The position numbers and the translations under genes are program-made. A stretch of 15,344 nucleotides of DNA, taken from contig JAGAFM010000055.1 of the NCBI GenBank assembly GCA_017612655.1, forward strand, positions 1 to 15,344, in the 5' to 3' direction. Below, one piece after another: positions 7,867 through 15,111 of this stretch; position 1 is the first letter of the stretch, and every line of letters starts with the position of its first letter. The stretch is from Clostridia bacterium (GTDB lineage Bacteria; Bacillota; Clostridia; Oscillospirales; CAG-272). The notes below the pieces were generated by a model. The model ran no database searches. It had not been told where the DNA came from and saw only the letters and a list, made by a program, of their open reading frames with translations.

Positions 7867-7869
7867 AAA

Positions 7870-7916
7870 CCGCCCTTCCCCGTCCCTTTTTTCCGGGACG
7901 CGGGAAGCGGATTCTT
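7870..7916 (+). terminator. Probable terminator after the aminopeptidase gene
   Basis: A long imperfect hairpin: CTTCCCCGTCCC (7875-7886) pairs with GGGACGCGGGAAG (7895-7907) with one bulged base, and outer CCGC/GCGG can extend it. The following tract (ATTCTTTT) is only moderately T-rich, so termination may be partial and some transcription may run into the GDSL gene. Confidence 0.6.
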
Positions 7917-7953
7917 TTGAGATCTTTTCCGAATCACGAGGAGGTTTGATACT

Positions 7954-8604
7954 ATGGAATTGAAAGGCAAAAAAGTCAATTTTCTCGGCGACAGCATCAC
8001 GGAAGGCTGCGGCGCCAGCGATGACGCGCACTGCTTTGTCCAGGTTTTCGGACGGATGACCGGAACCGTTGTCCGGAATTACGGAATCGGCGGCACCCGG
8101 ATCGCCAGAAAACGGGTCCCTTCCGCGAACCCGGTTCACGACCAGTGCTACCTGGACCGCGTGGATCAGATGGATGCTGACGCCGACCTCATCGTTATTT
8201 TCGGGGGAACCAACGATTTCGGCCACGGCGACGCGCCCCTCGGCACTCCGGACGACACGGACGAGTATACGTTCTGCGGCGCGATGAAGTCCCTGCTGGA
8301 ACGTGTCATGCGCCGGTTCCCGGCTTCCGAGATCGTCGTCATGACGCCCATCCACCGCCGTTCGGAGATGGTGACAGAGAACCCCGTCGGACTCGTGACC
8401 GGACCGCTGGAACTCTGGGTCGAAGCGGAACGGAAGATCTGCTCAGACTATTCCATCCCGGTGCTGGATCTCTGGTCCGTTGCGGGAATCTACCCCAGGC
8501 TGGAAGAAAACTACCGGCAGTACACCGCGGACGGCCTGCATCCCAATGACTTCGGGATGGAAAGAATCGCTCGCAGGCTTGCGGGCTTTCTGTCGATCCT
8601 CTGA
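7954..8604 (+). CDS. SGNH/GDSL-type esterase or acylhydrolase
   Basis: A 216-residue single-domain SGNH hydrolase without a signal peptide, so probably cytosolic. Block I is FLGDSITEG with nucleophile S14, block II is GIGGTR (45-49, oxyanion glycine), block III is FGGTND (N87, oxyanion) and block V is DGLHPND with D193 and H196 completing the catalytic triad. Such enzymes remove acyl groups, often acetyl esters on sugars. AGGAGG (7939-7944) lies 9 bases before ATG. The gene is followed after 9 bases by a GH1 beta-glucosidase, which suggests a role in deacylating imported glycosides before cleavage. That substrate is inferred from context only. Confidence 0.9.
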   Translation: MELKGKKVNFLGDSITEGCGASDDAHCFVQVFGRMTGTVVRNYGIGGTRIARKRVPSANPVHDQCYLDRVDQMDADADLIVIFGGTNDFGHGDAPLGTPDDTDEYTFCGAMKSLLERVMRRFPASEIVVMTPIHRRSEMVTENPVGLVTGPLELWVEAERKICSDYSIPVLDLWSVAGIYPRLEENYRQYTADGLHPNDFGMERIARRLAGFLSIL

Positions 8605-8613
8605 GGCGGCCGC

Positions 8614-9909
8614 ATGCCTTTTCCCAAAGATTTTCTATGGGGCGCCGCCACCTCGGCCGTCCAGATCGAAGGCGCCTGGCAGGAGGACGGCAAAGCGCCC
8701 AGCATCTGGGACGTCGCAGCGCACCGGATCCTGAACCGGGACAACTGCCACGTCACCTGCGACCATTATCACCGGTACCGTGAGGACATCGCCCTGATGA
8801 AGGAACTGGGGCTCCCTTCCTACCGGTTCTCGGTGAGCTGGCCCCGCATCATGCCGGAACCCGGCAGAATCAACGAGGCCGGGCTCGCCTTCTACCGGGA
8901 TCTGGTCACGGAGCTGACAAGCGCCGGAATCGAGCCCGTTGTCACCCTCTATCACTGGGATCTTCCCCTCTGGGCGGAGGAAATCGGAGGCTGGCGGTCC
9001 GCGGAAGTCACGGACTGGTTCCTGGAATACGCAAAGCACGTGATCGACGCCCTCTCCGACCGGGTCCGCTGCTGGATCACCCTCAACGAGCCGCAGGTCT
9101 TTATCATGCAGGCGTATGTGCAGGGCGCCTTCGCCCCCTTCCAGCATAAGATTTCCAAGACCCGCACGTACGTTCACAACATGCTTCTGGCACACGGAAA
9201 ATGCGTCTCGCTCCTGCGGGAACGGGCGAAACTGCCGCCGGCCGTAGGGATTGCCATGGCCGCTTCGGTCTATGTTCCGGAAACGGAAGACCCGGACTCT
9301 CTCGCCCGTGCCGAGAAGCGCTCGTTCCACTCGCTCTTCGGGGAGATTCAGAACGCGATGTACTCCGACCCGATCTTTCTGGGCCGGGCCAGCCGTCTGA
9401 TGAACGGAAAGCTCAAAGAGGAGGATCTGGCGATCATCTCCGCCCCTCTCGATTTTATCGGAGTCAACGTTTACCGTCCCCTGAACCCCTGGTTCCGGCC
9501 GATCTCCTACCGGCGGGAAAAGCACCCGCGGACCCTGATGAAGTGGCCCGTGGATCCGAGATGTCTGTACTGGACCATCCGCCTCTTCCACGAGCGGTAT
9601 CACCTGCCCGTCATGGTCACGGAAAACGGAATGGCGTCCGCGGATACCGTGTCCGAAGACGGACGCGTTCACGATCCGGAACGGTGCGCCTTTCTGGACG
9701 GATTCATCGGACAGATGGAACGCGCGGTGGAGGAAGGCATTCCCGTCAAAGGATACATGCACTGGGCCCTCCTGGACAACCTGGAGTGGTGCTGGGGATT
9801 CAAGCCCCGCTTCGGCCTCATACACGTGGACTTTGAAACCCAGAAGCGAACCGTCAAGGACTCCGGTTATCACTATGCCGAACTGATCCGGGAAAAGACG
9901 CGGGGGTGA
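8614..9909 (+). CDS. GH1 family beta-glucosidase
   Basis: A 431-residue glycoside hydrolase family 1 enzyme, which retains configuration and releases beta-linked glucose or a related sugar. The N-terminal GH1 signature FPKDFLWGAATSAVQIEG (3-20) contains the substrate-binding Gln. YRFSVSWPRI (70-79), YHWDLP (113-118), the acid/base ITLNEP (E159), the nucleophile VTENGM (E337) and the ALLDNLEWCWGFKPRFGL aglycone/glycone-site block are also present. There is no phosphate-binding signature that I can identify, so a phospho-glucosidase role is less likely, and no signal peptide, so it acts on imported substrates. GAGG overlapping the upstream stop codon is the Shine-Dalgarno, 7 bases before ATG; this ties translation to the GDSL gene. 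The cassette ends at the bidirectional terminator. Confidence 0.95.
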   Translation: MPFPKDFLWGAATSAVQIEGAWQEDGKAPSIWDVAAHRILNRDNCHVTCDHYHRYREDIALMKELGLPSYRFSVSWPRIMPEPGRINEAGLAFYRDLVTELTSAGIEPVVTLYHWDLPLWAEEIGGWRSAEVTDWFLEYAKHVIDALSDRVRCWITLNEPQVFIMQAYVQGAFAPFQHKISKTRTYVHNMLLAHGKCVSLLRERAKLPPAVGIAMAASVYVPETEDPDSLARAEKRSFHSLFGEIQNAMYSDPIFLGRASRLMNGKLKEEDLAIISAPLDFIGVNVYRPLNPWFRPISYRREKHPRTLMKWPVDPRCLYWTIRLFHERYHLPVMVTENGMASADTVSEDGRVHDPERCAFLDGFIGQMERAVEEGIPVKGYMHWALLDNLEWCWGFKPRFGLIHVDFETQKRTVKDSGYHYAELIREKTRG

Positions 9910-9961
9910 TCCCCGTTCGTCCGGAAAAACAGAACTGCTCTTTGAATTCCGTAGCAGGATA

Positions 9962-10027
9962 CAAAGCAAATCAAAAACCACTTGGTACCGTCCGGGAAGC
10001 GGATCGGCATCAAGTGGTTTTGCTTTC
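9962..10027. terminator. Bidirectional terminator between convergent genes
   Basis: A perfect 11-bp stem AAAACCACTTG (9974-9984) / CAAGTGGTTTT (10011-10021) with a structured loop. It is followed by TTTTGCTTT on the plus strand and TTTTTGATTT on the minus strand. It serves both the beta-glucosidase and the convergent phospholipase gene. Confidence 0.9.
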
Positions 10028-10073
10028 AGGAAAGATCAGGTAGCCGTTAGGGGATCAGGGTCTCTCCGGGCCC

Positions 10074-10108
10074 GGGGATCTTCCGTGACGCAGAGTCAGC
10101 GGATCCCC
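10074..10108 (-). repeat. Inverted repeat spanning the phospholipase stop codon
   Basis: GGGGATC (10074-10080) and GATCCCC (10102-10108) can pair across the TGA stop at 10096-10098. No T tract follows, so it is not a terminator by itself; it may add 3' mRNA structure upstream of the main terminator. Confidence 0.4.
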
Positions 10109-13100
10109 TTGCGGGAAGCCGGTTTTTGTCCCGAGAGAAGGATCGTACCGCTTACGGTAAGGAACGCCGTCAGGGCAAGAACAACCCAGAGAATCAGATT
10201 CGAACCGGCACCGGTCTTCGGAGATTCAATCGGTTCCTGCGTGTCCGGTTCCGTGACCGGCTCTTCCAGCGGTTCGGAGGCTGCGGCCGCCAGAACGGTA
10301 AAGGCCGTTTCCGCCGTACCGTCCCCGAAGACCGCCGTCAGCGTATGGGTCCCGACGGACAGGGTTTCGAGGTACGTGTCTTTCAGTTTGAGCTTGACGC
10401 TTCCCCTGCTTGCCTCATAGCATTCCGCCGGGATTTCGGCGCCGTCCACTTTAAGCCCGAGGAAGGAATCGAAAACAGTCTCGTCGGAGGGACTTCCCTT
10501 GACGGTTGCGTTGAGCGGAACCGTGCTTCCCTTTGTCCAGGAATCGTCACTGTCGATAAAGGCGTAGACGGTCTTTTCCAGTTCTTTCGCGATATAGACC
10601 GCCTTGTAGGTCGCGTTGCCAGTCACCCGGGAAAAGCCGGGGGTCCAGCTGTCGAAAACATACCTGTGTTCCGAATCCGCAGGCCGGGTCGGGGTATCGC
10701 CGGTGTAGGAGGGTGTCTGACCGAATTCCATCGCATAGGACTGAAGAACTGCTCCGTCAAAGTTGACAAACTGGACCGTGTAGCTGTTGACGTTGTCCGA
10801 ATAGGTAGCCGTGTAGGTCTGATTGCCCCTCACTTCCGTCAGAGCGGGAGACCACCCTGCGAACGTGTAGGTATACTGAGCGGTCGCCGGTTTTGAAGGA
10901 TCCGACGGCTTGACGATCTCATCCGCGGGAGTGCCGTATTCATAGGATGTTTCCTTCAGAACCGTACCGTTTTCATCCACGAACCGGATCAGATATGAAT
11001 TGACCGTGCTGGTATACCTCGCAGTATAAGTTGCTTCCTCCGATACTCTCGTGACAGAGGGAGACCATTCTTCGAAGGTATAGGTATACTGGGCCGTTGC
11101 CTCCTTGGCCGGAGTCTCTCCGCTGTAGGAAGGAAGCGTTCCGTACGGGACGGAAGAGGACTGCAGCTCGGTGCCGTCTTCGTCAACAAAACGGATCTTA
11201 TAGCTGTTGACGTTGTCCGAATAGGTGGCTTTGTAAGTCTGATCCTTCTTGACATCCGTCAGGGCGGGAGACCATCCCGCAAAGACGTAAGTGTACTGAG
11301 CGTCTGCAGGCTTGGTCGGATCCGCGGGTTTCACGAGATCCGCAGAAACCGTTCCGTAATTGTACTTTGCAGCAGCCTTCAGAACGGTTCCGTCCTCGTC
11401 CACAAACGTGATGTTGTACTGGTTGACGGTGCTCTTGTACTGCGCGGTGTAGGTAGCCTTTCCGGTTACCTTCGTGATTGCCGGGGTCCAGCCGTCAAAG
11501 GTATAAGTGTACTGGGCCGTTGCTCCCTTGGCCGGAGTCTCTCCGGAATAGGACGGCAGCTGCCCGTATTCCACGTCGGAAGACTGGAGTTCGGTTCCGT
11601 CCTCGTTGACGAACCGGACCGTGTAACTGTTGACGGAACTTGTGTACTGTGCGGTATAGGTGGCGCTTCCGGTTACCGCTGAAACTTCAGGGCTCCATCC
11701 GTTGAAGGTAAAGGTAAACTGAGCCGTTGCATTCTGAACCGGTTCCTCCCCGGAATAGGAGGGCACCTGTCCGTATTCCACCGCGCTGGACTGAAGAACC
11801 TTTCCGTCATAGTTGACAAACTGGATCGTGTAGCTGTTGGTGTTGTCGGAGTAGGTAGCCTTGTAGGTCTGCTCTCTCGTCACGTTCTGGAGTGCGGGAG
11901 ACCACCCGGCAAAGGTATACGTAAACTGGGCGTCGTTCGGTTTGGTCGGAGTCTCCGGCGTCACGATATTCTTCGCAGGGGTTCCGTAATCATACGTGTC
12001 GCTCTTCAAAAGGGTTCCGTCCTCGTCTACAAAGGTAATCTTGAACTTCTTCAAACGGAAATTCGCGGTCAGGGAGCGGTTCTCCTCAGCGGTAAAGCTG
12101 TAGGTGGAACTTTCGGAAACCGTTTTCCCGTCCTCCGTCCAGCTGACGAAATCATACCCTGTGCGGGGTCTCGCCGACAGTTTGACGGTTGCTCCTTTCT
12201 GGTAATTTCCTCCACCGCTGACAGAACCTCCGCCCGTAGGAGATACCCAAAGTGTCACCTTACATGCAGGAGCAGTGACCTTCAGGGTCACGGAGTTGGA
12301 AACCGCCGATCCGTTGTAATCATCTCCGTCATAATATGCCGTGAGCGTATACGTACCGACTGTCAGGCCCGACAGATTGACGTTCATCACTCCGTTGGAG
12401 ATGGTTCCCGTCAGCACCTGTGCCCCGCTGGAATCGCAGATCCTAACGGAGCCGGTGCAGGCCTGCTGTCTGGTTTCGTTGACCGCAGGAATGATGTACT
12501 CCCGGTCCCGCCTCTCCTTGGTAATGCCGTTCCAGTAGCTTTGGAAGGTGGCGGTCAGCGTTGCCTGTGTTCCTTCCGGGAATTCGGTCTGGCTCGCGGA
12601 CAGTTCAATCGTCGGTTTGAATCCGTGGAACACCTCGTAGAGAATGTTTTTGCGGGCGGCCAGATTGACCCAGAGACTGTTCCTGCTGTTGACCCACTGC
12701 GAACTGTTGTCGTTGCTCCACATGTAGCTGATAATCCGAGGATTGAGCGCTGTCGAGTAGGTCAGGTCTTTTGAGCTGATGCCCGGGGAGAGATACAGCC
12801 TCTTCCCCCAGGTATTGAATTCATATTTTTTGTTGAGAATCAGGTAATAGCCTTCCATTGTAAACTCTTGGCCGTTCAGCAGAACCTTCCTCTTCATCAC
12901 ATCGACACCGGCAAGGCGGGGAGTAACCCACACCTTGTCCAAGGTCCAGCAGTCTTCGTCTGCTTCAATCTTCGTGGCCTTCTCTATACGGAGTGCAATG
13001 GAAAATGAATCCGGAGAGATCCGATGCGGCAGGGAGACAGTATATGATCCAGGCTTGTTGCGTTCAAAATCGTCGTATCCGGATATATCCAGCAGCTGGG

Positions 13101-14574
13101 TATGAATCAGGGTGCCGTTCTCGTAGACATCCACAAACACGTTGTCGTCCGTTCCCGTATAGACAACATCCGCGGTATGAGTGTCAAGTACGAACTCATC
13201 CATCATGAGATGGGCGTTCCCGTTGGAAAAAACACTTGCGGCGTGGTGGTTTGCGAAGAACGTGTCTAGATTGTCCGGGCCCATCAGAATCAGCTTGCCC
13301 ATCAGGAGAGTGTTGTAGAAGGCGTCCAGCGACTCCGAATCGGCAGCGAAGGCGTCCATATAGGACTTGAATTCCAACCAGTCAGCCTCCGATCCGCCGT
13401 TTGCCTTAAGGGCCTTCTCCGGATTGGAAAGATAATCCGCGTACTCTTCATAATCGAAGCCGGCCTGAGCAAGGCCCCACAGGACCGCCTCTTTGATCAG
13501 ATTGTTTTTGAAGGCGTTCCAGGCGTCCATGATCGAACCGAGGCCCATTTCCTTCAATACAGTATCCTTCGCCTTGCTGAGGGCATCGGAGATCTTGGTC
13601 AGCCAGTCCGGCATCGGAGAGGCGTATTTCCCGTATTTGTCCAGCCAGGTCTGAAGACGGCTCGTCACAATCTCGACATCGCTTTTGCCTTTTACTCCGG
13701 TCAGGAAGTCGTGGGCGATGTCGTCAAAGGTGACGACCAGCTGGTAAGTAGCGGTATCGAGATCCTTGATCCATGCGTCAACATATCCGACGACCTGCGG
13801 AACCGGTGGCCAGATGGACGGCCGGTTCTTTTCCGCAAACGCGTACAGTTTAGAACGAAGTTCGACCAGATACTTGTACTGATACATCATCCCGCCGTAC
13901 TTCTTATAAATCGCTGCAGCTCCCGCGTTCGCGGTCCCGTTGTAGATCCAGGTGTTCAGAATGAATTTTTCCGGTGCTGCTACGCCGGTGTTGCCGAGGC
14001 GGTCTCCGATCTGGCTGTCCATATAGGATTCTTCAGCCATATGACGGATGATATACCACAGCTTGTTCTCATCCGCCATCGCGTCCGCATAGGCAGGGTA
14101 AGCTCCGCCCGCGAAAGCGTTGATAAAGTCGTGACCGAACTGGTCCCCGGCATAGTGGATCGCCATTCCGAGCGTAAACGCGAGCGCTTCCCTTCGGACA
14201 TTGCTGTCTCTGGGAAGGGAGTTTACCTGATCGACCAGCAGCATCAGCCAATCTCCGACCCCGGTCCCCGACTTGGTGTCGTAGGGGTGAATATAGGACT
14301 GGCCTGTCAGCATATCCGGGTAGAAATCCGGGCCGAGCACGCCCGCCCGGAAGGCGGAGGGATACTTCGTTAGGGCCTCCTTAAACTCATCCGGAATCTT
14401 GTAGTTGATTCCGTCGACCGTGACGTAACCGTCGGCGGCCTCCGTAAGCAGCAGATTTGCGCTGTATCCGTGGGTCTTCGTTTTCCACGCCGATACGGAA
14501 GTCATCATCGCGCCGCACGCGATGACCGTAACCAGCAGGACCAGAAGAATCCGTCGAATGGCCTTGCAACTCAT
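10096..14574 (-). CDS. Wall-anchored zinc-dependent phospholipase C with PLAT, Ig-like and InlB-type repeats
   Basis: A 1492-residue secreted protein. The signal peptide (1-29, ...TSVSA) is cut before W30, so the mature protein starts with Trp, as zinc phospholipases C require. Likely zinc ligands are W30, H35, D83, H96, H140, D144, H148, H178 and E182. A PLAT/C2-like domain follows at about 466-551 (TGTDDNVFVDVY; DFERN; WTLDKVWV), as in C. perfringens alpha-toxin. Residues 552-650 are unassigned. About 654-768 is an Ig-like domain, 772-840 a divergent InlB-type repeat (GYDFVSWTEDG), 843-1329 seven 69-72-residue repeats, and 1332-1428 a beta domain common near clostridial wall anchors. Then come an acidic linker, SPKTG (1451-1455), a hydrophobic helix and a basic tail. 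AGGAGGGG lies 6 bases before ATG. Lipid hydrolysis is inferred from motifs; the natural target (host or bacterial membranes) is unknown. Confidence 0.9.
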   Translation of the reverse strand: MSCKAIRRILLVLLVTVIACGAMMTSVSAWKTKTHGYSANLLLTEAADGYVTVDGINYKIPDEFKEALTKYPSAFRAGVLGPDFYPDMLTGQSYIHPYDTKSGTGVGDWLMLLVDQVNSLPRDSNVRREALAFTLGMAIHYAGDQFGHDFINAFAGGAYPAYADAMADENKLWYIIRHMAEESYMDSQIGDRLGNTGVAAPEKFILNTWIYNGTANAGAAAIYKKYGGMMYQYKYLVELRSKLYAFAEKNRPSIWPPVPQVVGYVDAWIKDLDTATYQLVVTFDDIAHDFLTGVKGKSDVEIVTSRLQTWLDKYGKYASPMPDWLTKISDALSKAKDTVLKEMGLGSIMDAWNAFKNNLIKEAVLWGLAQAGFDYEEYADYLSNPEKALKANGGSEADWLEFKSYMDAFAADSESLDAFYNTLLMGKLILMGPDNLDTFFANHHAASVFSNGNAHLMMDEFVLDTHTADVVYTGTDDNVFVDVYENGTLIHTQLLDISGYDDFERNKPGSYTVSLPHRISPDSFSIALRIEKATKIEADEDCWTLDKVWVTPRLAGVDVMKRKVLLNGQEFTMEGYYLILNKKYEFNTWGKRLYLSPGISSKDLTYSTALNPRIISYMWSNDNSSQWVNSRNSLWVNLAARKNILYEVFHGFKPTIELSASQTEFPEGTQATLTATFQSYWNGITKERRDREYIIPAVNETRQQACTGSVRICDSSGAQVLTGTISNGVMNVNLSGLTVGTYTLTAYYDGDDYNGSAVSNSVTLKVTAPACKVTLWVSPTGGGSVSGGGNYQKGATVKLSARPRTGYDFVSWTEDGKTVSESSTYSFTAEENRSLTANFRLKKFKITFVDEDGTLLKSDTYDYGTPAKNIVTPETPTKPNDAQFTYTFAGWSPALQNVTREQTYKATYSDNTNSYTIQFVNYDGKVLQSSAVEYGQVPSYSGEEPVQNATAQFTFTFNGWSPEVSAVTGSATYTAQYTSSVNSYTVRFVNEDGTELQSSDVEYGQLPSYSGETPAKGATAQYTYTFDGWTPAITKVTGKATYTAQYKSTVNQYNITFVDEDGTVLKAAAKYNYGTVSADLVKPADPTKPADAQYTYVFAGWSPALTDVKKDQTYKATYSDNVNSYKIRFVDEDGTELQSSSVPYGTLPSYSGETPAKEATAQYTYTFEEWSPSVTRVSEEATYTARYTSTVNSYLIRFVDENGTVLKETSYEYGTPADEIVKPSDPSKPATAQYTYTFAGWSPALTEVRGNQTYTATYSDNVNSYTVQFVNFDGAVLQSYAMEFGQTPSYTGDTPTRPADSEHRYVFDSWTPGFSRVTGNATYKAVYIAKELEKTVYAFIDSDDSWTKGSTVPLNATVKGSPSDETVFDSFLGLKVDGAEIPAECYEASRGSVKLKLKDTYLETLSVGTHTLTAVFGDGTAETAFTVLAAAASEPLEEPVTEPDTQEPIESPKTGAGSNLILWVVLALTAFLTVSGTILLSGQKPASRKGIR
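10588..12048 (-). repeat. Seven tandem InlB/Listeria-Bacteroides-type protein repeats in ABBABAB order
   Basis: Within the phospholipase, units begin at about residues 843, 914, 983, 1052, 1124, 1193 and 1264. Type A units (1st, 4th, 6th; 71-72 residues) carry DGTxLK, YGTPA and FAGWSPAL with QTYKATYSDN. Type B units (2nd, 3rd, 5th, 7th; 69 residues) carry LQSS, PSYSGETP and the ATYTAQYTS ending. DNA similarity between units is also evident, at a period near 207-216 bases. Such repeats usually act as stalks or adhesive segments on the cell surface. Confidence 0.88.
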
Positions 14575-14580
14575 GGCGTT

Positions 14581-14588
14581 CCCCTCCT
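14581..14588 (-). promoter_or_regulatory. Strong ribosome binding site of the phospholipase gene
   Basis: AGGAGGGG on the minus strand, 6 bases before the ATG at 14572-14574. It fixes the start and places the signal peptide at the very N-terminus. Confidence 0.9.
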
Positions 14589-14698
14589 AAAAGAATTGAT
14601 TATTTTTTCATTTCCTATTCAGTTCGAGATCCGTTCCTTGGGCTTTGGAAAAGCGAAATACGCCTCCTATACCGTCCGTTTCCTCTCCCTTTTGTCTG

Positions 14699-14727
14699 AT
14701 GATACCATACTTCCAATCCTTTGTCTA
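14699..14727 (-). promoter_or_regulatory. Promoter of the wall-anchored phospholipase C gene
   Basis: Minus strand: TAGACA (14722-14727), 17-base spacer, TATCAT (14699-14704), with TGG in the extended -10 position. One mismatch in each box. The predicted leader is about 118 bases, long enough for post-transcriptional control, but no known riboswitch was recognised in it. Confidence 0.8.
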
Positions 14728-14740
14728 CCCCTTTTTGCAC

Positions 14741-14777
14741 AAAAAAGACCATTCTTTCAAGGAAAAGCGAAAGAATG
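14741..14777 (-). terminator. Terminator between the group II intron remnant and the phospholipase promoter
   Basis: Minus strand: perfect 9-bp stem CATTCTTTC (14769-14777) / GAAAGAATG (14750-14758), 10-base loop, then GTC and six T residues (14741-14746). It would stop transcripts coming from the intron/IS30 region just before the phospholipase promoter. Confidence 0.8.
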
Positions 14778-14801
14778 AAACGGAAATGAAATCTTTCATG
14801 A

Positions 14802-14877
14802 ATCGGGTAGGAGGTCACCCATTAGTTGAGTGACCGACCTCCCACACCACCGTGCGTACCGTTCGGTACACGGCGGT
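14802..14877 (-). ncRNA. Group II intron 3' end: domains V and VI
   Basis: Minus strand. Domain V (14846-14877) folds as a 9-bp lower stem ACCGCCGTG/CACGGTGGT, a 2-base CG bulge, a 4-bp upper stem TACC/GGTA and a GAAC tetraloop. The catalytic triad reads CGC with the expected G-U pair. Domain VI (about 14805-14843) pairs GGTCACTC with GGGTGACC and leaves an unpaired A in CCTACCC as the branch-point candidate. The intron would end in GAT at 14802-14804, seven bases counting from the bulged A. The fold is read by eye; the class (C-like or another CGC-triad bacterial class) is tentative. Confidence 0.8.
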
Positions 14878-15111
14878 TCAATCAACTTGCAAGGACTCGT
14901 ATTTGGCGAGGATATCAAAATATCCTGCCTGTGCGAGTCTTTTGTCCGTTATTGTGGTACTCAGGATTCCACTTCCGGCAACTGCCCAATAACCTTTCCT
15001 CGTGTTGCCATTTCTGTACGCCTTCCATGGTTCCATTCCGAGTTTGATCAGGTTTTGTACTCTGGTTTTCGGTTTCTTCCACTGTTTCCGGATGTACATG
15101 CGTATTCGCCT
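14802..15111 (-). mobile_element. Group II intron remnant (3' part only)
   Basis: It keeps the C-terminal about 75 codons of the intron-encoded reverse transcriptase/maturase and the catalytic 3' RNA domains. Intron domains I-IV 5' parts and the reverse transcriptase fingers and palm are missing; the sequence switches to an IS30-type transposase start near 15103-15111. It cannot self-splice as it stands. The exact junction lies within the shared Arg-Arg-Ile codons. Confidence 0.8.

Noticed and set aside
6349..8355. Minus-strand open frame of about 668 codons
   Set aside because: It runs antisense through the M18 aminopeptidase and into the GDSL gene, both of which have full active-site motifs. 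It has no domain features of its own.
8635..9981. Minus-strand open frame of about 448 codons
   Set aside because: Antisense shadow of the GH1 beta-glucosidase.
10588..12048. CRISPR-like regular repetition in DNA
   Set aside because: The period of about 207-216 bases is coding and explained by protein repeats; there is no short palindromic repeat with unique spacers.
14513..14518. Lipoprotein signal (VIAC, C20) in the phospholipase
   Set aside because: The lipobox pattern is met, but cleavage there would leave Trp30 internal and destroy the zinc site. The VSA|W signal peptidase I site and the wall-anchor motif fit better.
14615..14818. Small minus-strand open frame across the intron end and phospholipase promoter
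   Set aside because: It crosses a terminator and promoter, lacks a ribosome binding site and has no recognisable product.
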